Part shown: positions 15,190 through 24,192 of the stretch, piece after piece | How positions within the stretch are numbered: the stretch's first letter is position 1 | Layout of the letters: every line of letters starts with the position of its first letter | Assembly: GCA_015061615.1 (NCBI GenBank) | Contig: SUWE01000013.1 | Location: 1-57,512 of the forward strand | Direction of reading: 5' to 3' | Source of the DNA: Lentisphaerota bacterium | GTDB taxonomy: Bacteria; Verrucomicrobiota; Lentisphaeria; Victivallales; Victivallaceae | Length of the DNA stretch: 57,512 bases | Notes under the pieces: generated by a model | What the model was told of the DNA's origin: nothing | The model's input: the letters and a program-made list of their open reading frames with translations, nothing else | Databases searched by the model: none | Program-made: the position numbers and the translations under genes

Positions 15190-16413
15190 TTATGTGTGAT
15201 AATCTGCATTGATTTTTACATATTCATAAGACACGTCGCTGGTCCAGACCCAGTATTCGCCGTCACCTTCATGAAAATCGCAGGTGATGGTAAATTCACG
15301 CTGTCTCACGGTATCCAGCAGAGCTTCTTCCGGGGTTCCGGCATCGCCGCCGTTTTTCACCACCGGAATATCGCCGAAATAAACATCGCATTTCTCATCG
15401 GAAAATTTCGCTCCGGAATATCCCAGCGCGGCAACAACTCTGCCCCAGTTCGGATCATTGCCGAACCATGCTGTTTTGCAGAGCAGTGAATTGCCTACCG
15501 CTTCGGCGGCAAGTTTTGCATCAGCATCAGAACGGGCATTGACCACACGCACTTCAACAAACTTTGTTGCGCCTTCTCCGTCAAGAACCATCCGTTTGGC
15601 AAGATTCTGCATCAAAGCAAGAAGAGCCTGAGCAAAAACTTTTTCTTCCTCCGACTCAGGAGCTATCTTTACTCCGGATTCGCCGTTGGCAAGGATAAGC
15701 ACTGTATCATTGGTACTCATATCTCCGTCAACTGTGATCCGGTTGAATGAGGCATCAGCTGCCGGGGAAAGAAGTTTTATCAGCTGCGGCTTGGATATTT
15801 CTGCATCTGTGGTAATTATACATATCATCGTCGCATGAGGAGCGGTCAGGTGAGGATCGATCATGCCCGCGCCTTTGGTCATTGCTCCGATACAAACGCT
15901 TTTGCCGTTGATATCGACTTTAACCGCCGCCGCTTTGGGGACTGTATCGGTCGTCATGATCGCTTCACTCGCACTATTTCCTCCGTCAGCGGAAAGAGCC
16001 GGAACTGCAAGAGCCACGCCTTTTTCGATGAGGGACATATCCATCTGCACACCGATCCTTCCGGTGGATGCAACCGCAACTTCTTCTGCGGAAATCCCCA
16101 ACGCTTTTGCCGCGATCTCACAGCTTTTCTGAGCCGCCGCCATTCCCGGTTCACCGGTACAGGCATTGGCATTGCCGCTGTTGATCATGACCGCCTTGAG
16201 GTATTCGCTTTCAAGTACACGTTTACGGCAGAGCCGTACCGGTGCCGCTGCAAAAGTACAGCTGGTGAAAACGCCCGCAAATGCAGCAGGTTTTTCACTC
16301 AGCACCATTGCGAAGTCCGGCGCTCCGGAACGCTTGAATCCGGCGGTGACTCCGCTGGCAAGAAATCCTGCCGGAGTTGTTACCGAACCGCGTTCGATAA
16401 ATTCAAAACTCAT
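15190..16413 (-). CDS. argJ: Ornithine acetyltransferase / N-acetylglutamate synthase
   Basis: 407 residues, usual length. ArgJ transfers the acetyl group from N-acetylornithine to glutamate in the cyclic arginine pathway. Visible: GFxASGVxAG (GFLASGVTAGFK), INSGNANACTG, the oxyanion segment ASTGRIG, and the self-cleavage region KGAGMIDPHLTAPHATMICI in which the threonine of ATM is the nucleophile. That segment is three residues longer than the common MIHPNMATM. C-terminal NDPNWGR is conserved. AGGAG lies 7 bases before the ATG; the start overlaps the queF end by 11 bases. Confidence 0.95.
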   Translation of the reverse strand: MSFEFIERGSVTTPAGFLASGVTAGFKRSGAPDFAMVLSEKPAAFAGVFTSCTFAAAPVRLCRKRVLESEYLKAVMINSGNANACTGEPGMAAAQKSCEIAAKALGISAEEVAVASTGRIGVQMDMSLIEKGVALAVPALSADGGNSASEAIMTTDTVPKAAAVKVDINGKSVCIGAMTKGAGMIDPHLTAPHATMICIITTDAEISKPQLIKLLSPAADASFNRITVDGDMSTNDTVLILANGESGVKIAPESEEEKVFAQALLALMQNLAKRMVLDGEGATKFVEVRVVNARSDADAKLAAEAVGNSLLCKTAWFGNDPNWGRVVAALGYSGAKFSDEKCDVYFGDIPVVKNGGDAGTPEEALLDTVRQREFTITCDFHEGDGEYWVWTSDVSYEYVKINADYHT

Positions 16414-16837
16414 TGATATCTCCTCCGAATGAAGCTTTCACATTGATGGCAATACCGCCGCGGGGACGGAATCTGCCGATGACCTCAGCTTTGCGCGGTG
16501 CACAAGTTCTGACAATGGCATCAAGCAGAGAGTTGACCGACTCTTCATGAAAGATATTGGCATTGCGGAAGCTGTACAGATACAGTTTCAGCGATTTGCT
16601 TTCTATGCAGAGTTTATCCGGAATGTAACGGACTGTGATATGTCCGAAGTCAGGCTGTCCGGTTACCGGACAGAGCGAGGTGTATTCCGGACAGTCAAAT
16701 TCTATGACATAATCCCGGTCGGCATAAAGATTGTCGAAACACTCCAGTCTGGCTTCCTGCGGATGTTTCGGATAATTGCGCTCTGAAGCAGAGAGCAAAG
16801 TCAGTTTGCCGAATCTTTCTTTATCATTTTTTTCCAT
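16403..16837 (-). CDS. queF: NADPH-dependent preQ0 reductase
   Basis: 144 residues, the short unimodular QueF form. It reduces the nitrile of preQ0 to the amine preQ1 in queuosine tRNA modification. Visible: EFDCPEYTSLCPVTGQPDFG with the catalytic Cys and Asp, the QueF motif E-S-K-S-LKLYLYSFRN, and FHEE. Start 16837 is chosen because it begins at the conserved domain and has GGGAG upstream; an extension to 16963 crosses the promoter. First gene of an operon with argJ and purQ. Confidence 0.95.
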   Translation of the reverse strand: MEKNDKERFGKLTLLSASERNYPKHPQEARLECFDNLYADRDYVIEFDCPEYTSLCPVTGQPDFGHITVRYIPDKLCIESKSLKLYLYSFRNANIFHEESVNSLLDAIVRTCAPRKAEVIGRFRPRGGIAINVKASFGGDINEF

Positions 16838-16880
16838 GGTGAATTTCACTCCCAAAAAGAACAAAATATTTACTTTAGAT

Positions 16881-16909
16881 AATATAGCACATTTTTGGTA
16901 CTCTTGCAA
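16881..16909 (-). promoter_or_regulatory. Promoter of queF-argJ-purQ
   Basis: Reading leftwards: TTGCAA (16909-16904), 17 bp, TATATT (16886-16881). It stands back to back with the waaG promoter, the -35 boxes 2 bp apart. Confidence 0.75.
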
Positions 16910-16911
16910 GG

Positions 16912-16940
16912 TTGAAAAAAACAGCTTTTCGGGGTATATT
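16912..16940 (+). promoter_or_regulatory. Promoter of waaG operon
   Basis: TTGAAA (16912-16917), 17 bp, TATATT (16935-16940), about 52 bases before the waaG start. A second possible pair, TTGACA (16948) and TTACAA (16971), is weaker. Confidence 0.75.
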
Positions 16941-16992
16941 ATAATATTTGACAGAAATTTCACTGTTTTATTACAATAATTGAAAGGCTGAC

Positions 16993-18156
16993 ATGGAGCA
17001 GATAATTGAAGGCGGGGATAATTCCCGCCCTCCGTCTTGCGCGGAAAAGAGAGTCGTTTTTTCAGTATTCAAGTATTTTCCTTACGGAGGATTGCAGCTT
17101 GATCTCATGCGTATGGCAAAGGAATTTGTTTCCCGCGGGATCAATGTGGTGGTCTATTGTATGGGCTGTGATATCCCGGAAATTCCGGAAGGAATCGAAT
17201 TCCGGGTGCTTCCGGCAAAGGGGTGGAGCAATCACCGCCGGGCAAGAAATTTTGAAAAGGCTCTTGCCGCCGAACTTAAAAAGGAACAATTCCTTGCCCA
17301 TGTGGCATTCAACCGGCTGACTCCGGCTGATTGGTATTTTGCGGCGGATGTTCCTTTCGTTGAAAGTGCCAAACGCTCGTTTCTTCAAAAACTCCTGCCG
17401 CGTTACCGGACTTTTGCCGCTATGGAAAAAGAACTTTTCCAGCCGGAAAACAGTACAAAAATATTTTGCATAACTCATGCTCAGCAGCGTGATTTTCAAC
17501 GGATCTACGAAACTCCTTCCAACCGGATCTATCAGTTGCCGCCGGGAATTGATGAAAAGTTTGCCAACGCCCTGTCTCTGCGGGAAAAACGCGATGAAAT
17601 GCGCAGTAAACTCGGTATACACGAGGATGAAACTCTGCTTATTCAGGTCAGTTCCGCATTCCGTACCAAAGGAGTTGACCGTTCCATTGCAGCGCTGGCT
17701 TTTCTGCCGGAAAGTATCCGCGAAAAAACCCGGCTGCTGATCGTCGGCAGAGGGAATCCGGCTGCCTATATGAAGTTTGCAGAACGTTGCGGTGTTGCCC
17801 GTCAGGTGATATTTGCCGGAGGACGCACTGATGTTCCGGAACTGATCGCCGCCGCCGATCTGATGATACACCCGGCGCGCAATGAAGCCACCGGAACGGT
17901 ACTGCTTGAATCACTTGCCTGCGGAACCCCGGTTTTATGCAGTGCAAATTGCGGCTTTTCCCCATTTATCAAAGAGGCGGGAAATCTTGTGCTTCCCAAA
18001 CTTTTCCGTCAGAAAATATTGAACCGCACTCTAATGGTTGCTTTATCAACACCGGATAAACTTGCTGATTTGCAGCAATCTGCGGAAAATTACGGACGCA
18101 ACGGTGACTTTTACCGCCGGGCAAAGTGTGCAGTTGATTTAATTACAGGATGTTGA
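16993..18156 (+). CDS. waaG: LPS core glucosyltransferase I-like (GT4)
   Basis: 387 residues, usual WaaG length. A family 4 glycosyltransferase with two Rossmann-like halves: YFPYGGLQLDLMRMAKEF at the acceptor side, GIDEKF and LIQVSSAFRTKGVDRSI at the hinge, and the donor-site motif NEATGTVLLESLACGTPVL with the conserved E-x7-E spacing. It adds the first hexose to the heptose of the LPS inner core at the inner membrane. Identity as WaaG is supported by waaP following immediately. AAAGG lies 6 bases before the ATG. The sugar donor is not readable. Confidence 0.88.
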   Translation: MEQIIEGGDNSRPPSCAEKRVVFSVFKYFPYGGLQLDLMRMAKEFVSRGINVVVYCMGCDIPEIPEGIEFRVLPAKGWSNHRRARNFEKALAAELKKEQFLAHVAFNRLTPADWYFAADVPFVESAKRSFLQKLLPRYRTFAAMEKELFQPENSTKIFCITHAQQRDFQRIYETPSNRIYQLPPGIDEKFANALSLREKRDEMRSKLGIHEDETLLIQVSSAFRTKGVDRSIAALAFLPESIREKTRLLIVGRGNPAAYMKFAERCGVARQVIFAGGRTDVPELIAAADLMIHPARNEATGTVLLESLACGTPVLCSANCGFSPFIKEAGNLVLPKLFRQKILNRTLMVALSTPDKLADLQQSAENYGRNGDFYRRAKCAVDLITGC

Positions 18157-18989
18157 ACGATATGAGCAGAACCGATTTGCGCACACCTTTTGACACTCTC
18201 TGGCACGGAAAGGATGTTTTTGCAGAAGTTTTCGCGTTGGAAGGCGAAGAATTCCGCAATGTGAAAAACCGCCGTACATTCCGCATTGAAGTCAATGGCA
18301 AAGGTTTTTTCGTAAAGATCCATCGCGGTATCGGCTGGAAAGAAATATTCAAAAACATTTTCCAATTCAAACTTCCTGTGACCGGAGCCGGTAATGAATA
18401 CAACGCTTTGGAAAAACTTCACTTGCTGGGGATCGCCACTATGGATGTCGCCGCATTTGCCGAACGCAATCTCAACCCTGCGGCGAAGGAATCATTTCTC
18501 ATAACCCGTGAGCTGACCGGTGTGATTTCTCTGGAAGATCTCGTCAAAGAAACTGAACTATCTTTTGTATCCAAAAAGAAACTTATAGAGGCCCTCGGTG
18601 AATCTTCCGGCAAAATGCACCGCGCCGGTATAAATCACCGGGATTGCTACATTTGCCACTATCTTTTGCACAAAGATACCTTGGATAGTTCTTCCCCGCG
18701 GCTTTCTGTGATTGATCTGCACCGGGCACAGATAAGGAAAAAAGTTCCTTTCCGTTATCAGGTGAAAGATACCGCAGGATTGCTTTTTTCGTCTTTCGAT
18801 GTTCCTTTGAGCAAGAAGGATATTTTCCGTTTCATCAAAGCGTACAGCGGCAGGTCACTGCGGGAAGAATTGAAAGAAAACAGCAGATTTTATCAGGCAG
18901 TATACCGAACTGCCTGTAAACTTTATCTGAAAGAATCCGGTACAGTTCCGGCAGCTGATCCGTTTGCCGGAAAAACAATTCAGAGGTAA
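18150..18989 (+). CDS. waaP: LPS core heptose (I) kinase
   Basis: 279 residues, typical RfaP/WaaP length. Phosphorylates the first heptose of the LPS inner core, which crosslinks the outer leaflet through cations. Kinase-like marks: FFVKIHRGIGWKEIFKN (the conserved K and family block), GAGNEYNALEKL, the catalytic loop INHRDCYICHYLL and the metal-binding VIDLHRAQIRKK. The ATG at 18150 overlaps the waaG end by 7 bases; an ATG at 18162 is an alternative start. Gene order waaG-waaP matches classical core clusters. Confidence 0.93.
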   Translation: MLNDMSRTDLRTPFDTLWHGKDVFAEVFALEGEEFRNVKNRRTFRIEVNGKGFFVKIHRGIGWKEIFKNIFQFKLPVTGAGNEYNALEKLHLLGIATMDVAAFAERNLNPAAKESFLITRELTGVISLEDLVKETELSFVSKKKLIEALGESSGKMHRAGINHRDCYICHYLLHKDTLDSSSPRLSVIDLHRAQIRKKVPFRYQVKDTAGLLFSSFDVPLSKKDIFRFIKAYSGRSLREELKENSRFYQAVYRTACKLYLKESGTVPAADPFAGKTIQR

Positions 18990-18994
18990 AAATT

Positions 18995-20860
18995 ATGAAT
19001 CAGGCGGCTAAATTGGCTTGGCGGCTTGCGGAAACTCCCGCAGAAATCGTTCCGGCTTTGCAAATCCTTGAAAGCGAATATCCGATTTCCGAAGGCGGCA
19101 GAGGTTTGAAACTCAAGTTCCGCAAGGTTGAAAGTAAAGAAACTTTGTCCAGAGTGCTGCGTAATCGCGGCGAAGTCACGATCGAATATTCCACATTGAC
19201 TGCGGCACTGCGCGGAGTCGGTTCCGCTCTTGCCAAACTTGATGGAGAAGAGAAAACCGCATTTGAAAAGCTCGGAATCATGCTCGATGTTTCGCGCAAT
19301 ATGGTTATGCGTCCGGAGCATTTCAAAAAATGGCTCCGCTGTATGGCACTTTGCGGATGCAATGAGGTTCTCCTTTACTGTGAGGATACTTACGAACTTG
19401 AAGATGAACCTTTTTTCGGTTCTCATCGCGCGCCGTATTCTCTGGAAGAGTTGCGGGATATGGATGATTATGCCGCCGCACTCGGTATTGAATTGATCGG
19501 CTGTATCCAGACTCTCGGACACATGGAACAGCTGCTTTGGCACCGCCATTACGCTTCGATGACCGATTCTGAACGGATCATGCTTGTTGACTCGGCTGAA
19601 ACAGAAAAACTTATCCGCAAAATGATATCTTTCTGGTCTTCGGCACTTCGCAGCCGCCGTATCCATGTCGGTATGGACGAGGCTCACGGCCTGGGACGCG
19701 GGTTGCATCAAACCCTGCACGGAGCTGAAAAAGAATCTTCGATCATGACACGGCATTTGAAACTCGTTTCCGCTATCTGCAAAGAAAACGGATTATCACC
19801 GATGATCTGGTCGGATATGTTTTTCCGCATGACAAATTCAGCTCACGAATATTACGACTACACCTCGCCGTTCCCTGCCGGATTGAAGCAGGAAATTGAT
19901 CCGGATACTCAGCTTGTTTACTGGGATTATTATCACCGGCAAACTCTGGATTACCGCAAAATGATCGCCCGTCACCGTGAGCTTGGCAAAGAACCGGCGG
20001 TAGCATCCGGAATCTGGGTGTGGTCACGGCTCTGGTATGACCATATCCAGACAATGGAAACAGCTCTGCCGTGCATCGATGTGTGCCGTCAGGAAAAGAT
20101 CAAAGAGTTGTTTTTTACCATGTGGGGCGATGACGGAGCCTTCTGCAATTATGATTCAAGTCTTGCCGGAATAATCCGTTGTGCTGATCTTGCTTACGGA
20201 GACAGGGATGAAAATGACAGTGCCGACCGTTTTGAGGTTGTCTGCAATGCCGATTACGGCGCCCATATCGCTGCAAGTGAACTGCAAATGCCGCTGAATG
20301 AAAATCTCACCCTGCTTCCGGCGATGATGCTGTGGGATGATCCCCTTCTGGGAAAATATTTTGACAGCTGCAAGCGTGCCAATCCGGAGTTTGATCTTGC
20401 CTATCTCGATCAGCTTGATGAGGTACTTTGCCGCATAATGCCTTCGGCGGAAGATAGTGCCGCAGGTGATATCGGTTACGCAGTCGATCTGATAAAATTC
20501 CTGATAAAAAAAGTTGAGCTGCGCGGAGCGCTTGAAGCCGCTTACGATCTCGGCGACCGTCTTGCCCTGCGTGAACTTGTCACGACCACGATCCCCGCGG
20601 CGATAGCGGCGCTGGTGGAAGTCGATGCAGGATTCCGCCGGAACTGGCTGAAATGTGCCAAGGCGCACGGTTTGGAACGTATCCAGGTGCGCAATGCCGG
20701 ACAGTTGGCGCGTCTGGAAGAGCTGTCGATCAGAATACGCGAATATCTTGACGGAACGATTGAGCGGATAGAGGAACTTGATGAACGTCTGCCGCACTCG
20801 GTTCCGCCGGAAATGATGAATCGTTACAAAGAAGTTTCAGGTGGATCATGGATCGTATAA
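18995..20860 (+). CDS. Cytoplasmic GH20-type beta-N-acetylhexosaminidase
   Basis: 621 residues and no signal peptide. GIMLDVSRNMVMRPEHFKKWL opens the GH20 TIM barrel; HVGMDEAHGLGRG holds the Asp228-Glu229 pair, the acid/base and partner of substrate-assisted retaining catalysis. An N-terminal GH20b-like domain occupies residues 1-85 and a long helical C-terminal part follows 440. It would remove terminal GlcNAc or GalNAc from an internalised oligosaccharide or recycled wall fragment. It starts 5 bases after waaP with AGAGGT upstream and overlaps the next gene by 13 bases. Confidence 0.85.
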   Translation: MNQAAKLAWRLAETPAEIVPALQILESEYPISEGGRGLKLKFRKVESKETLSRVLRNRGEVTIEYSTLTAALRGVGSALAKLDGEEKTAFEKLGIMLDVSRNMVMRPEHFKKWLRCMALCGCNEVLLYCEDTYELEDEPFFGSHRAPYSLEELRDMDDYAAALGIELIGCIQTLGHMEQLLWHRHYASMTDSERIMLVDSAETEKLIRKMISFWSSALRSRRIHVGMDEAHGLGRGLHQTLHGAEKESSIMTRHLKLVSAICKENGLSPMIWSDMFFRMTNSAHEYYDYTSPFPAGLKQEIDPDTQLVYWDYYHRQTLDYRKMIARHRELGKEPAVASGIWVWSRLWYDHIQTMETALPCIDVCRQEKIKELFFTMWGDDGAFCNYDSSLAGIIRCADLAYGDRDENDSADRFEVVCNADYGAHIAASELQMPLNENLTLLPAMMLWDDPLLGKYFDSCKRANPEFDLAYLDQLDEVLCRIMPSAEDSAAGDIGYAVDLIKFLIKKVELRGALEAAYDLGDRLALRELVTTTIPAAIAALVEVDAGFRRNWLKCAKAHGLERIQVRNAGQLARLEELSIRIREYLDGTIERIEELDERLPHSVPPEMMNRYKEVSGGSWIV

Positions 20861-21999
20861 ATGAACTTATCTTGCAGGCAGAGAAGTTTTTTGCTGATGT
20901 TCCGGGTGAAAAAATCGTATTTGCCGGAAATTTGAAGGAAGCATTGGTTCCTTACGATAAAGAAAATTGCATCGTCTTTTCCGGGACTCATTACGCAGAG
21001 GAGATCAAAGCCGAAGGCTTTTCCGTCTGGTGCGGTATTGAAGCAGAACCGGAAACATTGACCATCGAAAAGATGGCAGCGTTTTTGCGCGAAGAAAAAC
21101 CTGAACAGGTCATTGCTGTCGGCGGCGGAAGTGTGCTGGATGCCGCCAAAGCCGCCTGGCTCATGGTGCAGACAAATTGGTCTCTTGATGAACTTTTCGG
21201 GGTAAACCGCTGGAGCGGAGCAAATCCGGAAAAATCCCTGCGCCGCATAACCGCTGTTCCTACTACAAGCGGAACCGGTTCCGAAGCAACTCCTTACTCG
21301 AATATAGTTGTCAAAGCTGCCGGAGTGAAGCGGCTTATCGTCGAAAAAGAAAGCGTGCCGGAAACGGCGATACTCATTCCGGAGCTGACGTCAACGATGC
21401 CTCCTGAACTTACCAGAGCAACCGGATGCGATGCGTTGGCACATTTGATCGAAGGATTTCTGAATGTCGGTGCTGACAGTAATAATCCTGCGGCAAATGA
21501 TTGGGCAAAGTGCGGTATTGCATTGACGGTATCCGCCCTTCGTGATGCAATGAACGGGAGTGATCATGCCCGTACTGCAATGGCGTATGCTTCTTTGCTC
21601 GGTGGAATGACCATCCGCTATAAATCCACTGGATTGCCGCACTTGTGCAGTTTTTCATGGTTCGGCAGGATCGCACACGGTGATGCCGTTGCGGTGTTGC
21701 TTCCGGAGTGTTGGCGATATTATCTTGCCAATCCGGAAGTATGCAGAAGAACTATGGAATTAAGCGATATCTTCCATGGAAATACCCCGGAAGAAGTGAT
21801 TGCTTCTTATGAAGATTTTCTTGACAGTGTCGATATGCCCGGCGGCTTGTCTGCGTGGGTTGGTATCAACGCCGATTTGATCGAAAAAACCGCAAAAAGC
21901 GGCAGTCAGAATAAAATGAAGCTGGAATTGGCTCCGCATCCGGTACCGCTGGATGAGAGCTATGATATACTTAAAGCGATATTGAAACTCAGTTTGTAA
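20848..21999 (+). CDS. Iron-containing alcohol dehydrogenase
   Basis: 383 residues, family III (Fe-ADH). NAD-binding loop VIAVGGGSVLDAAKAAW, TTSGTGSEATPYSNI, and metal ligands D195 and H199 (GCDALAHLIEGF), H265 (GLPHLCSF) and H277 (RIAHGDAVAVLLP), so the active site is complete. Closest by eye to phosphonoacetaldehyde or short-chain aldehyde reductases; the substrate is unknown. AGGTGG lies before the ATG. Coupled to the GH20 gene by overlap. Confidence 0.88.
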   Translation: MDRINELILQAEKFFADVPGEKIVFAGNLKEALVPYDKENCIVFSGTHYAEEIKAEGFSVWCGIEAEPETLTIEKMAAFLREEKPEQVIAVGGGSVLDAAKAAWLMVQTNWSLDELFGVNRWSGANPEKSLRRITAVPTTSGTGSEATPYSNIVVKAAGVKRLIVEKESVPETAILIPELTSTMPPELTRATGCDALAHLIEGFLNVGADSNNPAANDWAKCGIALTVSALRDAMNGSDHARTAMAYASLLGGMTIRYKSTGLPHLCSFSWFGRIAHGDAVAVLLPECWRYYLANPEVCRRTMELSDIFHGNTPEEVIASYEDFLDSVDMPGGLSAWVGINADLIEKTAKSGSQNKMKLELAPHPVPLDESYDILKAILKLSL

Positions 22000-22014
22000 A
22001 AGGAGAAATGAAAA

Positions 22015-22305
22015 ATGATTTATGTTATCGCCCGTATGGAGCTGAACGAGGGATGCAAAGATGCCATGCTCGCCGTTCTGGCAAAAACTGTTCCGCAGGT
22101 TCTTGCTGAAGAAGGCTGTATCATGTACACTCCCTGTCTTGATGCCGATGATGCAGACGGCAAATATCTGACCCTTGTTGAAGCGTGGAAAAACCGTGAA
22201 GTCCACAAAGCGCATCTTGAAATGCCGCACATGGCTGATTTCCGTGCCGCTGTCAAAGATTTGCGCAAGGGTTGCGATGTTAAAATCATTGAGCCGGTAA
22301 TGTGA
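22015..22305 (+). CDS. ABM/YgiN-family monooxygenase-like protein
   Basis: 96 residues, a single antibiotic-biosynthesis-monooxygenase domain (dimeric ferredoxin-like fold). MIYVIARMELNEGCKDAML, a central CIMYTPC, YLTLVEAWKNREVHKAHLEMPHMADF are the family pattern. Members are small quinol oxygenases or aldehyde-tolerance proteins; no substrate can be given. AAGGAG upstream. Sits between the alcohol dehydrogenase and a membrane protein. Confidence 0.85.
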   Translation: MIYVIARMELNEGCKDAMLAVLAKTVPQVLAEEGCIMYTPCLDADDADGKYLTLVEAWKNREVHKAHLEMPHMADFRAAVKDLRKGCDVKIIEPVM

Positions 22306-22811
22306 AAAAATTGATAAAAAAATTATTTTTTTCCGATGATGCTGCCAAAGGGGCATTATTCGGAACTGCCTTGCTGATATTCGGCAGTTGGAGTGTTGTA
22401 AATCTGGCATGCATGTTTCAGTTTGACTTTTTGCTTCCGGCGGTCGCTGTTTTCTTTGTTTATGCCTTGATAACCGGATTCCGTTACGGTTGGCTCCGGC
22501 GCAAAGAACTGGCATTTTCCCGCAGATGGAAGTGGCAGATACCGGCAACACTCTGCTGGATTGCCGCCGCAGCCGGACTGGCTCTGGCGATAATGGCATT
22601 TTCAGGCGGTTTCGGTTTTTGCGGATGTTATGGATTTTATTCCATTATTTTTACCGGAGCGGTGCTTGCGGCAGGTTTGTTCTGTACCGCAAAAATAATT
22701 GCGGCAGCCGAATTTGAAGATTGGAAAATCCTTTTCGGCAAAAGCACATGCAGTGTATTGATAATTTGGGTCCTCAGCTGTGTAACACTTTATATAAGGA
22801 GTTTGTCATGA
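22302..22811 (+). CDS. Membrane protein of unknown function
   Basis: 169 residues starting with GTG, overlapping the preceding stop by 4 bases. Four hydrophobic segments (about 18-38, 43-63, 82-101, 108-132) and a last one near 147-165; a positively charged N-terminus suggests it faces the cytoplasm. FCGCYGF in the middle is cysteine-rich. I recognise no family. Its tight packing says it is co-translated with the ABM protein and the amidohydrolase. Confidence 0.75.
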   Translation: MKKLIKKLFFSDDAAKGALFGTALLIFGSWSVVNLACMFQFDFLLPAVAVFFVYALITGFRYGWLRRKELAFSRRWKWQIPATLCWIAAAAGLALAIMAFSGGFGFCGCYGFYSIIFTGAVLAAGLFCTAKIIAAAEFEDWKILFGKSTCSVLIIWVLSCVTLYIRSLS

Positions 22812-23947
22812 ACGAATATTGGATAGTTAACGGAATAGTCAACGATGCCGTAAATGAAACACCACAGCGGGCGGATATCCTTGTTCGCGACGGAAAAATT
22901 GCTGAGATCGGAACTTATTCCGGCGGAGAAAAAATCGATGTCAACGGCTTGCAGATTTTTCCGGGACTGGTCGAGGCACATTGCCATTTGGGATTGGATG
23001 GCAGCGGCAATGGTTATGCCGGAGCAGACTATAATGAGAAAAACGATTGCACGACCCCTGAACTCAATGCGATCGACGGAATAAATCCGATGGATCCGAC
23101 TCTGCATAATGCACTGGCTGGCGGTGTTACCTGTGTTGGAACCGGACCGGGCAGTTCCAATGTGCTTGGCGGAACATTTGTTGCCATCAAAACCTGCGGG
23201 AAGCGGATCGATAACATGATCGTAAAAGCCAAAGTTGCCATGAAGTGCGCCTTTGGTGAAAATCCCAAAAACCTTTATCAGAATAAATCCATCACCTCCC
23301 GCATGACGACAGCTGCCAAACTCCGGGAGATGCTTTTCAAAGCGAAGGAGTATATGGATAAAATTGATGCTGCCGGCGATGATGCGGGCAAGAAGCCGGA
23401 CTTCAACTTCCGTCTTCACTCATTGATTCCGGTTCTGCGCAGAGAGATTCCGTTGAAAGCGCACGCGCATCAGGCAAATGATATATTTACCGCCATCCGC
23501 ATTGCAAAAGAGTTCAATGTGCGCTTGACGCTTGAACATTGTACAGAGGGTCATCTGATCGCCGATGAGCTGGCAAAGGAAAATATTCCAGTTGCCGTGG
23601 GACCGAGTTTTATGCACATGACAAAGCCGGAAGTTATCAACCGCAGTTTTGTCACTCCGGGAGTCCTTCACAAAGCCGGATGCAGAGTGTCGATCATTAC
23701 AGACTCAGCCGTTACTCCGCAGGAACATTTGGCGGTGTGTGCCGGTTTGGCATGCCGTGCAGGAATGGATGCGTTTGCCGCATTGCAGGCGATCACGATC
23801 AATCCGGCGCATCATCTGGAAATCGCCGACCGCGTCGGTTCGATCGAAGTCGGTAAAGATGCGGACTTTGTGATCTGCGACGGTTCGATCATTGACAATC
23901 TGACCCATATCAAAATGGTGTTTGTCGACGGGAAACAGGTTATCTGA
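22808..23947 (+). CDS. Amidohydrolase (imidazolonepropionase-like)
   Basis: 379 residues, metal-dependent amidohydrolase superfamily. LVEAHCHLG is the HxH metal motif after strand 1, HAHQANDI and LEHCTEGH supply later histidines, and ITDSAVTP the final aspartate. The C-terminal half returns to the small beta domain (VGSIEVGKDADFVICDG, VFVDGKQVI). It hydrolyses a cyclic amide or a related C-N bond; no substrate can be fixed. AAGGAG is 6 bases before the ATG at 22808, which overlaps the previous stop as ATGA. Last gene of the waaG run. Confidence 0.88.
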   Translation: MNEYWIVNGIVNDAVNETPQRADILVRDGKIAEIGTYSGGEKIDVNGLQIFPGLVEAHCHLGLDGSGNGYAGADYNEKNDCTTPELNAIDGINPMDPTLHNALAGGVTCVGTGPGSSNVLGGTFVAIKTCGKRIDNMIVKAKVAMKCAFGENPKNLYQNKSITSRMTTAAKLREMLFKAKEYMDKIDAAGDDAGKKPDFNFRLHSLIPVLRREIPLKAHAHQANDIFTAIRIAKEFNVRLTLEHCTEGHLIADELAKENIPVAVGPSFMHMTKPEVINRSFVTPGVLHKAGCRVSIITDSAVTPQEHLAVCAGLACRAGMDAFAALQAITINPAHHLEIADRVGSIEVGKDADFVICDGSIIDNLTHIKMVFVDGKQVI

Positions 23948-23965
23948 TTTTCTGCAAAAAACAGA

Positions 23966-24012
23966 AACGGGGCTGTTGCTCACCTTTTTTCAGGTTTTGC
24001 GACAGCCCCGTT
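23966..24012. terminator. Terminator after the amidohydrolase gene
   Basis: AACGGGGCTGT and ACAGCCCCGTT are perfect 11-bp arms. The loop contains a copy (23991-24009, minus strand) of the GGGGCYG..GCAAAACCTG repeat family. Only a short T-run follows. Confidence 0.7.
23991..24009 (-). repeat. GGGGCYG..GCAAAACCTG dispersed repeat, copy 1
   Basis: Reads GGGGCTG-TC-GCAAAACCTG on the minus strand, inside the loop and right arm of the terminator after the amidohydrolase gene. Confidence 0.6.
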
Positions 24013-24126
24013 GCCGGTATCCATTAAGAGGAACTTTTCAGCCCTTTACTTCTCTAAAATTTTTACCGGACAGCAGTGATTTCAAGTTTATTTTGCAAAA
24101 TTTTGCATATAGTTTTTCTATATCGG

Positions 24127-24171
24127 TAAAAAACAACAGGAGACTGCCTTTTGGGTAATCTCCTGCTGTTG
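24127..24171 (-). terminator. Terminator of the oxidoreductase operon
   Basis: On the minus strand CAACAG..GAGA pairs with TCTC..CTGTTG (a 3-base bulge), followed by TTTTTTA. Lies 22 bases after the last stop codon. Confidence 0.75.
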
Positions 24172-24192
24172 CTGCATCGTGTGCAATTACGC

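Noticed and set aside
16838-16874. preQ1 riboswitch before queF
   Set aside because: The leader is only about 37 bases and shows no preQ1-I stem-loop and A-rich tail pattern.
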